Source of the DNA: Pantoea sp. RIT-PI-b
GTDB lineage: Bacteria; Pseudomonadota; Gammaproteobacteria; Enterobacterales; Enterobacteriaceae
Assembly: GCF_001187905.1 (NCBI RefSeq)
Contig: NZ_LGIS01000007.1
Location: 186,001 to 250,000 of the forward strand
DNA: 64,000 nt
Direction: 5' to 3'
Below, piece after piece: positions 43,927 through 51,320 of this stretch. Positions within the stretch are counted from its first letter, which is position 1. The number at the start of each line of letters is the position of its first letter. Below the pieces are notes generated by a model. That model searched no databases. It saw only the letters and a list, made by a program, of their open reading frames with translations, and was not told the origin of the DNA. Both the position numbers and the translations under genes were made by a program.

Positions 43927-44742
43927 ATGCCTGCAATCAAAACCACATTACGTCGCCTGGCCGCGCCTGGCATCATCGCGCTGGCACTGATCAGCGGTAA
44001 CAGCTTCGCGGACGCGGTGCGCACCATCAAAATCGCTACCGCGGCGGAATCCAAACCGCTGTCGTGGGGCGCGATTGGTCACGAGCCGCAGGGCTACGAG
44101 CCGGACGTGCTGAAAGCCATCAACGCCAAACTGCCGCAGTACAAATTCGTCATGGAAGGTGCGGCGGATATCGCCCAGGAAACCGGCCTGGCGACCGGTA
44201 AATATGACATGGCGACCGGCGGTTATTACAAAGCGCCGACGCGCAGCAAACAGTTCCTGATCCCGGATGCGCCGATTGGTGCCAGCCTGATGAAGATCTA
44301 CAGCCGCAGCGATAGCAATATCAACGGCATGAAAGATCTGGTCGGCAAAAACATCGTGCCGGTTACCGCAGGTGGCGGCGTGTACAAATTCGTGACCCAG
44401 TGGCAGCAGGACAACCCAAACGACAAGGAGGAGATCAAAGCGTCGAGCGCAGGCGTGCCGTATCCGGATCGTCTGAAAGAAGTGCAGCGTGGCAAATATG
44501 ATGCGCTGATCCTGCCTTCTAACCTCGGCGAGCAGACGGTGATCGACAACCAGAAACTGGCGATCAAAGCCAGCGAGCCGGTTTCCATCAACAACACTTA
44601 CGTGCTGATTCACCGCTCCGCTGAAAACCAGGCGCTGAACGATGACATCAATAAAACGTTGCAGCAGCTGAAGGCCGACGGCACGCTGGATAAGCTGGCG
44701 CAGAAGTGGTTTGGCGAAGACGTCACCAAGTACATGAAGTAA
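43927..44742 (+). CDS. Periplasmic substrate-binding protein of the ABC importer
   Basis: 271 residues with a Sec signal peptide (cleavage expected after SGNSFA, about residue 29) and the bilobed SBP_bac_3 fold (family 3 solute-binding proteins for polar amino acids). TAAESKPLSWGAIGHEPQGY and GYEPDVLKAINAKLPQYKF form lobe 1, and AQKWFGEDVTKYM closes the protein. AAGGAATCAACCAC precedes the ATG. The substrate is unknown; amino acids or related amines and thio-compounds are typical for the family. Confidence 0.9.
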   Translation: MPAIKTTLRRLAAPGIIALALISGNSFADAVRTIKIATAAESKPLSWGAIGHEPQGYEPDVLKAINAKLPQYKFVMEGAADIAQETGLATGKYDMATGGYYKAPTRSKQFLIPDAPIGASLMKIYSRSDSNINGMKDLVGKNIVPVTAGGGVYKFVTQWQQDNPNDKEEIKASSAGVPYPDRLKEVQRGKYDALILPSNLGEQTVIDNQKLAIKASEPVSINNTYVLIHRSAENQALNDDINKTLQQLKADGTLDKLAQKWFGEDVTKYMK

Positions 44743-44814
44743 CAGATTCACCTGAAGCCGCTGCGCCCGGTGCTGAGCCGGGCGTTGCTTCATTGTTAGC
44801 AGGAGTGTTTCACC

Positions 44815-45514
44815 GTGAATCTGACTTCGATGATTCCCGAGCTGCTCTCGGCGCTGCCGTTGACGCTCGGCATAATGTTTGTTGCGATGATCGTCGGGTT
44901 CTTCCTGGCGCTGATCGCCACCGTATTCCGCGTGCGCCGCATTCCGGTGATTAGCCAGTTTGTGGATCTGTACGTCTCTTACGCGCGCAGCGTGCCGGTG
45001 GTGCTGCAGCTGTTTGTCGCCTTTTATGGTCTGCCGCTGGTGGCTGAGCAGTTCGGCTTCAGCGATTTTGTCACCGCCAATATCGCGGCGATGATTGGCC
45101 TGAGCCTCTATCACGGCGGTTTTCTTTCGGGAGTGTGGGCCGGCGTTTCTTGCCGTGGAGCGCGGCCAGCACGACGCCGCCGACAGCATGGGCTACAGTT
45201 TCCGCCAGAAAATGCTGCGCATTGTCGGGCCGCAGGCGGTGCACTTCGCGCTGCCGGGTTACGGCAATGCGATTATCTATCTGATTCATAACGTGGCGTT
45301 GGTGATGTACATCGGCGCGGCGGATGTGATGGCGACCGCGCATCTGATCATGGAACGCGACTACAACCAGTATCAGTTCGGTACCTATCTGGTGCTGGCG
45401 GTGCTCTATTCGCTGCTGTGCGGCGTGGCCTGGTTGATTATCCGTTTCTTCGAACAACGTCACGCGAAGTACAGCTCGAAAACCGCTGCACGCGTGAAAT
45501 TCACCAGCGTCTGA
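44815..45514 (+). pseudogene. ABC transporter permease (HisM type), frameshifted
   Basis: The GTG-started frame from 44815 encodes the first membrane segments (LLSALPLTLGIMFVAMIVGF, SVPVVLQLFVAFYGLPL, ...GLSLYHGGFLSG) but leaves frame at about 45130-45143, where relatives read FLSEVWRAAFLAVERGQ. The rest, in the +1 frame, runs from AFLAVERGQHDAADSMGYSF (EAA-type ATPase-contact loop) to the stop at 45512-45514. A 2-base loss (or 1-base gain) explains it. Either the importer is inactivated or this is a sequencing error; both neighbours are intact. Confidence 0.85.
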
Positions 45515-45529
45515 TAAGGGGGAGCAACC

Positions 45530-46222
45530 ATGTTTGATCTTGAGGTTTTGCTGCCGGACTTCTGGAGCATTCTCGATGCGGTGCCGGTTACGCTGCTGAT
45601 GGCGGTGACGGTGTTTATCTGCTCGACGCTGCTCGGCGGGCTGTTCGCTTTTGTGGAGCATCGCCGCATTCCCGTGCTGCGCCAGCTGGTGATCGCGTAC
45701 AAAATCGCCTTCAAAGGCGTGCCGATGGTGGTGGTGATTTTCCTCGCCTATTACGGTTTGCCGCCGGCGCTGCACTATGTCGCTACCCTGTTTGGCGTGG
45801 AAGTGAATGCCCACTCGTTGCCGAACTGGGTGATCATTATCGTCGCGCTGAGCGCCTGCGTAGCGGCGTTCCAGGCGGAAGTGTGGAAGGGCGCGCTCAA
45901 TTCGTTTGATAGCGGCCAATCGGACGCTGCACTGTCGCTTGGCTACAGCGGCGGCCAGCTGTTCCGTCGGGTAATGTTTCCGCAGATTATTGTGGCGGCG
46001 ATCCCCGATCTGGCGAACGCCTTTATGGTGATTATGAAAGCGCTGTCGCTGGCGTTTGCTATTGAAGTGGTGGATATCTTCGCTCAGGCGCAATTGACCG
46101 CAGCGCTGAATTTCTACTACCTCGAAGCCTTCCTGATTGCGGTGGTGTTCTACATGGTGATTGCGTACGTCGTCACTAAAATTGCCGACAAGATTGAGGC
46201 GGCGCTGCGGGTGCGGACCTAA
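45530..46222 (+). CDS. ABC transporter permease, second subunit (HisQ/GlnP type)
   Basis: 230 residues with about five membrane segments and the conserved cytoplasmic loop QSDAALSLGYSGGQLFRRVM (EAA motif region) followed by FPQII. Paired with the frameshifted permease 15 bases upstream, it would form the membrane channel of the amino-acid-type importer. GGGGGAGCAACC precedes the ATG. It is the last gene of the operon; a family A palindrome pair follows directly. Confidence 0.9.
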   Translation: MFDLEVLLPDFWSILDAVPVTLLMAVTVFICSTLLGGLFAFVEHRRIPVLRQLVIAYKIAFKGVPMVVVIFLAYYGLPPALHYVATLFGVEVNAHSLPNWVIIIVALSACVAAFQAEVWKGALNSFDSGQSDAALSLGYSGGQLFRRVMFPQIIVAAIPDLANAFMVIMKALSLAFAIEVVDIFAQAQLTAALNFYYLEAFLIAVVFYMVIAYVVTKIADKIEAALRVRT

Positions 46223-46227
46223 ATCCT

Positions 46228-46296
46228 GGTCGCCATGAATGGCGACCCTACAAAACCCGCATAACCAATCACGTAGGGTGCGCATTTATGCGCACC
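46228..46296. repeat. Family A palindrome pair (inverted doublet)
   Basis: First member 46228-46251 (GGTCGCCAT/ATGGCGACC then CTAC), second 46273-46296 (GTAGGG with arms GTGCGCAT/ATGCGCAC). The second member has different arms from other copies yet stays perfectly self-complementary. It is followed by a T-run (46297-46302) and may terminate the ABC operon. Confidence 0.78.
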
Positions 46297-46314
46297 TTTT
46301 TTATCGCCATCATA

Positions 46315-46349
46315 ACTTTCATTCTGCAAGTTACTTGCAAAATGAAAGT
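46315..46349. promoter_or_regulatory. 35-bp dyad, candidate HxlR-family operator
   Basis: A dyad centred on 46332: ACTTTCATT, a 2-base gap, GCAAGT, central T, ACTTGC, a 2-base gap, AATGAAAGT. Only one pair in the whole dyad fails to match. It lies about 50 bases upstream of the hxlR-like start, the right place for autoregulation by a dimeric winged-helix regulator. Confidence 0.6.
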
Positions 46350-46396
46350 CACTCTGTAACAGTATTCGACACCAAAACAATGTCGGATATCCAGCC

Positions 46397-46927
46397 TTGA
46401 AAAACCAACCGCTTTGCAACATGCCTTGTCCCGTCGCGCGCAGCCTCGGCCGTATTGGCGATGGCTGGAGCATGCTGATCATGCGTGATGCGCTGGCCGG
46501 TTTTACCCGCTTCGATGAGTTCCAGAAAAGCAGCGGCGTGGCCCCCAACATTCTGTCGCGTCGGCTAAAAGAGCTGGTGGAGGATGGCCTGCTGCAGAAG
46601 GTGTGTTACAGCACCAGTCCGGCGCGCTACGAATATCATCTCACGCCGATCGGGCGCGATTTTCGCGGCGTGATTCTGGCGCTGACGGAGTGGGGCAGTA
46701 CGCACTTTTCGCCGGAAGGTCGCCAGATGCAGCTGGTGGAAACCGCCACTCAGCGTCCGGTGAAGATGCAACTGGTCGATAGCGAAAATGGTCAGCCGCT
46801 TAGCCTGGACAAATATCAGATGGTACCCGGCCCGGCGGCGGTGCCGATGATGCACTATCGCCATGACTATCTGCAGAAAAAACGCGCTGGAGACAACGCA
46901 GTGAAATTCGCGCCGCCGATTCTTTGA
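46397..46927 (+). CDS. HxlR-family winged-helix regulator
   Basis: 176 residues (TTG start at 46397; a later ATG within NMPCPVARS is possible). The HxlR core is plain: CPVARSLGRIGDGWSMLIMRDA, then FTRFDEFQKSSGVAPNILSR and RLKELVEDGLLQK (winged helix), then YEYHLTPIGRDF. The extra ~60-residue C-terminal part is longer than in minimal HxlR proteins (about 110 residues). Conserved Cys8 and Cys11 near the N-terminus could be a thiol or quinone sensor as in YodB/HypR (inference). The following fabF-like gene, 30 bases away, is the likely target. Confidence 0.85.
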   Translation: MKNQPLCNMPCPVARSLGRIGDGWSMLIMRDALAGFTRFDEFQKSSGVAPNILSRRLKELVEDGLLQKVCYSTSPARYEYHLTPIGRDFRGVILALTEWGSTHFSPEGRQMQLVETATQRPVKMQLVDSENGQPLSLDKYQMVPGPAAVPMMHYRHDYLQKKRAGDNAVKFAPPIL

Positions 46928-46957
46928 TGTAAAGCCGGCGGTTTAAAGGAGTTATTT

Positions 46958-48223
46958 ATGAGCAAACGTATTGTAATCACCGGCATGGGGCTGGTCTCGC
47001 CGCTTGGCTGCGGCACGGAGGCGGTGTGGCAATCGCTGCTGGCGGGGAAATCGGGCATCAGCGCCCTACCGCCAGAGATGGTGCAGGATATCGCCTGCAA
47101 AGTGGCGGGGCAGGTGCCGACGCTGGAGCAGGATGCGCAGCACGGCTTTAATCCCGACGGCATCATTGCCGCCAAAGATCGTAAGAAAATGGATCGCTTT
47201 ATCGAGTTCGCGCTGGTGGCCGCCCATGAAGCGCTGGCGCAGGCCAACTGGTCGCCGCAGGATGTGACGCAGCAGCAGCGCACCGCCACGGTGATCGCCA
47301 CCGGCATCGGCGGCTTTAACGAAATCGCCAATGCGGTAGAAACCACCGCTGCGCGTGGGCCGCGTCGGCTGTCGCCGTTTACCATTCCTTCGTTTCTCGC
47401 CAACCTCGCGGCGGGACACGTCTCGATTGCACATGGCTTTCGCGGGCCGATTGGCGCACCAGTAACCGCCTGTGCGGCCGGGGCGCAGGCGATTGGCGAT
47501 GCGGCACGACTGATCCGCAGCGGCGAAGCGGATATTGCGCTGTGTGGCGGCGCTGAAGCGGCGATCCATCGCGTTAGCCTGGCGGGATTTGCCGCGGGGA
47601 AGGCGATGTCGGGCGGCTTTAACGATCATCCTGAGCAGGCTTCGCGCCCGTTTGATCGTGACCGTGACGGCTTTGTGATGGGCGAAGGCGCGGGTTTGCT
47701 GGTGATTGAATCGCTGGAACATGCCCAGGCGCGCGGCGCCACACCGCTGGCGGAGCTGGTGGGTTACGGCACCAGTGCGGATGCTTACCATCTCACCGCC
47801 GGGCCGGAAAATGGCGAAGGAGCGCGCCGGGCGATGGAAACCGCGCTGGCGCAGGCCGGGATTTCCCCTGCTGAGGTGCAGCATATTAATGCGCATGCCA
47901 CCTCGACGCCGGTGGGTGATAAGGGTGAGCTGGCGGCGATCGCTTCACTGTTTGCCGGCAGCCAGGTGGCGATCACCTCAACGAAATCGGCCACCGGGCA
48001 TCTGCTGGGTGCGGCGGGCGGCGTGGAAGCGATCTTCTCGATTCTGGCGCTGCGTGACCAAATTGCCCCGCCAACCCTGAACCTGCAACATCCGGATGAA
48101 GCGGCGGCAGGGCTGAATCTGGTGGCGTTGACCGCACAGCCGACGGCGATGACCTATGCATTATCCAACGGCTTTGGTTTCGGCGGGGTGAATGCCAGTT
48201 TGCTGTTTAAAGCCTGGCGCTAG
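46958..48223 (+). CDS. Beta-ketoacyl-ACP synthase II-like protein (FabF paralogue)
   Basis: 421 residues of the condensing enzyme family. The catalytic triad is visible: C172 in PVTACAAGAQA, H313 in NAHATSTPVGD and H348 in KSATGHLLGAAG. GFGFGGVNASL near the end is also typical. It condenses malonyl-ACP with an acyl-ACP. It is not next to acpP/fabG, so it is a second FabF. Control by the adjacent HxlR regulator suggests a specialised acylation or fatty-acid-modifying role (inference). AAAGGAG precedes the ATG. Confidence 0.88.
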   Translation: MSKRIVITGMGLVSPLGCGTEAVWQSLLAGKSGISALPPEMVQDIACKVAGQVPTLEQDAQHGFNPDGIIAAKDRKKMDRFIEFALVAAHEALAQANWSPQDVTQQQRTATVIATGIGGFNEIANAVETTAARGPRRLSPFTIPSFLANLAAGHVSIAHGFRGPIGAPVTACAAGAQAIGDAARLIRSGEADIALCGGAEAAIHRVSLAGFAAGKAMSGGFNDHPEQASRPFDRDRDGFVMGEGAGLLVIESLEHAQARGATPLAELVGYGTSADAYHLTAGPENGEGARRAMETALAQAGISPAEVQHINAHATSTPVGDKGELAAIASLFAGSQVAITSTKSATGHLLGAAGGVEAIFSILALRDQIAPPTLNLQHPDEAAAGLNLVALTAQPTAMTYALSNGFGFGGVNASLLFKAWR

Positions 48224-48281
48224 CGCAGATTTATCGCGATTCCCTATAATGGGGCGAAGATATTTTGCCAGAATCGCCAAC

Positions 48282-48704
48282 TTGACCACTGAAACCTCAA
48301 CCCAGCAGCTGGCGGAAGAACTCCGCCAGCTTGTCAGTCATCTGGTGCGTAATGTGCGTGTAGCCACGGCGACCGTACGCACGTCGCAATATGAAACCCT
48401 CGATCTGCTCGACAGCCATCAGGCGCTCTCCATCGCGGACCTCGCGCGACTGCGCGGCGTGAAGCATCAAAGTATGCGTCTGGTGATTAACGAGCTGGAG
48501 TCACAGGATTTGGTGCTGCGGCAAAAAAGTGCGCTGGACGCGCGGGCCCAGGTGATCGTGCTGAGCGATCGGGCACGCGCTGCTTTGGCCGCCGCACGTC
48601 AACAGCGCGCTGAGTGGATTGCGGCGCGCATTGATGATCGGCTTAACGAGCACGATCGCGACGATCTGCAGCAAGGCCTGGCTGTGCTGCGCAAGTTGCT
48701 TTAG
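48282..48704 (+). CDS. MarR-family transcriptional regulator
   Basis: About 140 residues from a TTG at 48282. The frame is open to 48192, but TATAAT at 48245-48250 looks like a -10 box, which argues against the ATG at 48249 that overlaps it. The winged-helix region is typical (YETLDLLDSHQALSIADLAR, LRGVKHQSMRLVINELESQD, LVLRQKSALDARAQVIVLSD), with dimerisation helices at both ends. It converges on the SnoaL-like gene with a 4-base overlap of stops; a strong palindrome in front of that gene is a candidate binding site. The start is uncertain. Confidence 0.78.
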   Translation: MTTETSTQQLAEELRQLVSHLVRNVRVATATVRTSQYETLDLLDSHQALSIADLARLRGVKHQSMRLVINELESQDLVLRQKSALDARAQVIVLSDRARAALAAARQQRAEWIAARIDDRLNEHDRDDLQQGLAVLRKLL

Positions 48705-49123
48705 CCGGGCGGATTGGCGCTGCGTAGCTGATTGATCACCGCCTGCAGCGTATTCATGCCCCAATGTTCGGCGTATTTCCCCGCTTCGATCCGCACCATA
48801 TCGATCACCGCGATCGTCACCGCTAGACCGGTGGGTGCGATCCCCATCAGCGATCCGCTGTGTATGCCGCGAATAGTTTTACGCGTGGTGACCCAATCAC
48901 GTTCGGCGATTTGATCCTCAATCTGCACCTGTAGTTCTGAGAAAGCGGGACGCAGGATCTGATCGAAAGTGTGCCACAGGCTTTCGCGATCGTTAGGCGC
49001 GCCGGCAGGTGCGGAGCGGTTGATAAAGTTTTCTGCGACGAGTTGCTCGAACGCCTGGCGATTGCCGTCGGCAATCACCTGCTGATTGAAGCGGCGCACT
49101 ATGGCTTTGTTCTGTTCTGACAT
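48701..49123 (-). CDS. SnoaL-like ester cyclase/NTF2-fold protein
   Basis: 140 residues with the SnoaL/ketosteroid-isomerase-like cone fold: NKAIVRRFNQQVIADGNRQA, FINRSAP, SLWHTFDQILRPAFSELQVQ, ERDWVTTRKTIRGIHSG and AEHWGMNTLQAVINQL. Such proteins are predicted aldol cyclases, isomerases or hydrolases of small molecules; the function here is unknown. It is a single gene converging on the MarR gene. A perfect 23-bp palindrome starts 17 bases upstream of its ATG, so it is probably repressed and inducible. Confidence 0.85.
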   Translation of the reverse strand: MSEQNKAIVRRFNQQVIADGNRQAFEQLVAENFINRSAPAGAPNDRESLWHTFDQILRPAFSELQVQIEDQIAERDWVTTRKTIRGIHSGSLMGIAPTGLAVTIAVIDMVRIEAGKYAEHWGMNTLQAVINQLRSANPPG

Positions 49124-49140
49124 GCTGATTCCCCTCTGAA

Positions 49141-49163
49141 TATATACAGTTTAACTGTATATA
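49141..49163. promoter_or_regulatory. Perfect 23-bp palindrome, candidate operator of the SnoaL-like gene
   Basis: TATATACAGTT, central T, AACTGTATATA: both arms match over 11 bases. It is immediately upstream of the minus-strand SnoaL-like gene start (49123). Size and symmetry suit a MarR- or TetR-type dimer. Confidence 0.65.
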
Positions 49164-49248
49164 TTTAACGGTAAGCGGGGGAAGGGGTGTTAGTTATGTT
49201 GTGCTTTGTGCGGAGTTTACTGCGAATAGAGTCTGCTGCGTGCTGATG

Positions 49249-49404
49249 CCCTCACCCCAGCCCTCTCCCACAGGGAGAGGGAGCAAAAAGTGCCCTTATC
49301 CGCGTAGAAGAGGGAGGTGCTGGTGTAATGATGGAGTTAGATAAGGTTAGATGGGGCGTGGTCGGTTCCCTCTCCCGCGGGCGGGAGAGGGTTAGGGTGA
49401 GGGG
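49249..49404. repeat. Family B palindrome pair with inverted ends
   Basis: Begins CCCTCACCCCAGCCCTCTCCC-ACA-GGGAGAGGG (in parts) at 49249 and ends with CCCTCTCCCGCGGGCGGGAG then AGGGTTAGGGTGAGGGG at 49404. Terminal sequences are inverted copies of one another. It lies just past the uxuA stop. Confidence 0.8.
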
Positions 49405-49419
49405 AAAAACGCACCAAAC

Positions 49420-50484
49420 TCAGCGCTTACCCAGCGCTTCCCACAGTCCCAGCAAATAGGTGGTGCCCAGCGCGCGGTCGTATAAACCATAACCGGGACG
49501 TCCGGTTTCGCCCCAGATAAAGCGGCCGTGATCCGAGCGAATGTAGCCATCGAAACCGTTGTCATGCATTGACTGCAGCACTTTATACATATCCAGCGAG
49601 CCATACTCGGTTGGGTGCGCGCACTCGTAGAAATCTTTGTCCTGAATAATCTTGATGTTACGCACATGGGCAAACGGAATACGTTTGCGGCGCGAGAACT
49701 CAGCCAGAATGGCGTAGACATCATTGTTCGGATCTTCCGCTATCGATCCGGTGCACAGCGTTATGCCGTTGGCTTCAGAATCCACCACGTTACAGATCCA
49801 GTCGAGATCGTCGCGGTTTTTCACCACGCGCGGCAGGCCGAAGATCGAATACGGTGGATCGTCCGGATGAATCGCCATCTTCACGCCAACCTCTTCACAC
49901 ACCGGGATCACCGCTTGCAGGAAGTAAGCGAGATTCTCACGCAGCTTGTTGTCATCCACATCTTTATATTGCGCAAACAGATCCTGCACTTTCGCCAGAC
50001 GCTCAGGTTCCCAGCCCGGCAGGGCGAAACCGTTTGAGTTGCCTAACACTTCCTGCACCACTTCATCGAGGCTCTTATCAATGCCTTTCTTCTCGAAAGC
50101 CATGGTGAGCGAGCCGTCTGGCAGCACGTAGTTCATGTCGGTCTTCATCCAGTCGAACACCGGCATGAAGTTGTAGCAGATCACTTTTACGCCGGCGTCC
50201 GCCAGGTTGCGGATGCTCTGCTTATAATTTTCGATATAGCGATCGCGGCTGGGCAGGCCAATTTTGATATCGTCGTGAATGTTAACGCTTTCGATCACTT
50301 CGACGGTTAATCCGGCGGCATGCACCTGCTCAACCAGCGCGTTGATCTTATCGACCGGCCAGGTTTCACCCACCGGCACGTCGTACAGTGCGCCAACCAC
50401 GCCGCGTACGCCCGGCACCTGGCGAATATATTCCAGCGAAACTTTATCTTCTTTCGGACCAAACCAACGCATTGTCAGTTGCAT
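49420..50484 (-). CDS. uxuA: Mannonate dehydratase
   Basis: 354 residues from the ATG at 50484, preceded by GGTGGA; a GTG four codons earlier has no ribosome site. UxuA dehydrates D-mannonate to 2-keto-3-deoxygluconate in glucuronate breakdown. Seen are MRWFGPKEDKVSLEYIRQ, VESVNIHDDIKIG, CYNFMPVFDWMKTDMNYVLP, MAIHPDDPPYSIFGLPRVV, NGITLCTGSIAEDPNND and RSDHGR near the end. It is about 40 residues shorter than E. coli UxuA (394), lacking the insertion after the VLPDGS segment, so it belongs to the shorter UxuA subgroup. No uxuB or uxaC adjoins it. Confidence 0.92.
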   Translation of the reverse strand: MQLTMRWFGPKEDKVSLEYIRQVPGVRGVVGALYDVPVGETWPVDKINALVEQVHAAGLTVEVIESVNIHDDIKIGLPSRDRYIENYKQSIRNLADAGVKVICYNFMPVFDWMKTDMNYVLPDGSLTMAFEKKGIDKSLDEVVQEVLGNSNGFALPGWEPERLAKVQDLFAQYKDVDDNKLRENLAYFLQAVIPVCEEVGVKMAIHPDDPPYSIFGLPRVVKNRDDLDWICNVVDSEANGITLCTGSIAEDPNNDVYAILAEFSRRKRIPFAHVRNIKIIQDKDFYECAHPTEYGSLDMYKVLQSMHDNGFDGYIRSDHGRFIWGETGRPGYGLYDRALGTTYLLGLWEALGKR

Positions 50485-50615
50485 AATGTCATCCACCGTT
50501 ATCGTGTCTGTGATAACTGATAAACTACCATTCTAGTAAACATCATGACAGCGTGACGCATGGAATATGCCTTGATCCGCGTCACAGAACACACTTTATC
50601 CCCGCCGGTAGAGCC

Positions 50616-51320
50616 TTAATGCTGCACCACCAGATCATTGAAATGATCTTTGTATTTGAACAACTCCAGATCGGATCGTAAGCCTAATTTGCGCAGCGCG
50701 GTCTGTTTTTGTCCGCTGATGGTTTTGCGACTGCGCGCATATTTGACCGCGATCTGCGTGACGCTTAAGCCATCCAGATAGCAGCGGATCACTTCGAGTT
50801 CACGAGGGCTCAGCTCGCGCAAGATCAGCGTGATCTCATCACCCATCTGGCGCGGCAGCAGGTAGTCATGCATTTCGCGATCGCTTTCGTGGAACTTATC
50901 CATCTCCATCAACATGTCGGCGGTGAGAAAACGCTTGTTGCGACACACCTGATGCAGCGCGGTAATCAACACTTCCTGGTCTTCACTTTTACCAACAAAG
51001 CCTTGCACGCCGGCTTTCAGCAGCAGCTGCACGATGGCCGGTTTCTCCACCGCCGAGGAGACCAGAATTTTCAGTTCGGGATAGCGCACGCGCAGCTGTT
51101 TAACCATCTGCAGGCCGTCGAGCTCGTCCTCGCCGAGCATGTAGTCAAGCACCAGCACATCGACCGTATGGCGCTGTAAAAACGCCATCAGCTGCTGGCG
51201 CTGGGAGAAAGCACCCGCCAGGTCCAGATCGGCCTCCTGCGCCAGACGATACTGAATGGCTTTACCGATCAGCGGATGATCGTCTAAAACCGCCACCTGC
51301 CAGATTGCACCTTCTTTCAT
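50616..51320 (-). CDS. NarL/LuxR-family response regulator (EvgA/BvgA type)
   Basis: 234 residues: receiver domain (about 7-125) with acidic pair D13/D14, phosphoacceptor D59 in VDVLVLDYMLG and K108 region (GFVGKSEDQ). The C-terminal LuxR helix-turn-helix contains LSPRELEVIRCYLDGLSVTQ and RSRKTISGQKQTALRKLGLR. Its ATG overlaps the TGA of the hybrid kinase upstream (ATGA), so the two are co-translated and form a phosphorelay pair. Targets are unknown. Confidence 0.92.
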   Translation of the reverse strand: MKEGAIWQVAVLDDHPLIGKAIQYRLAQEADLDLAGAFSQRQQLMAFLQRHTVDVLVLDYMLGEDELDGLQMVKQLRVRYPELKILVSSAVEKPAIVQLLLKAGVQGFVGKSEDQEVLITALHQVCRNKRFLTADMLMEMDKFHESDREMHDYLLPRQMGDEITLILRELSPRELEVIRCYLDGLSVTQIAVKYARSRKTISGQKQTALRKLGLRSDLELFKYKDHFNDLVVQH

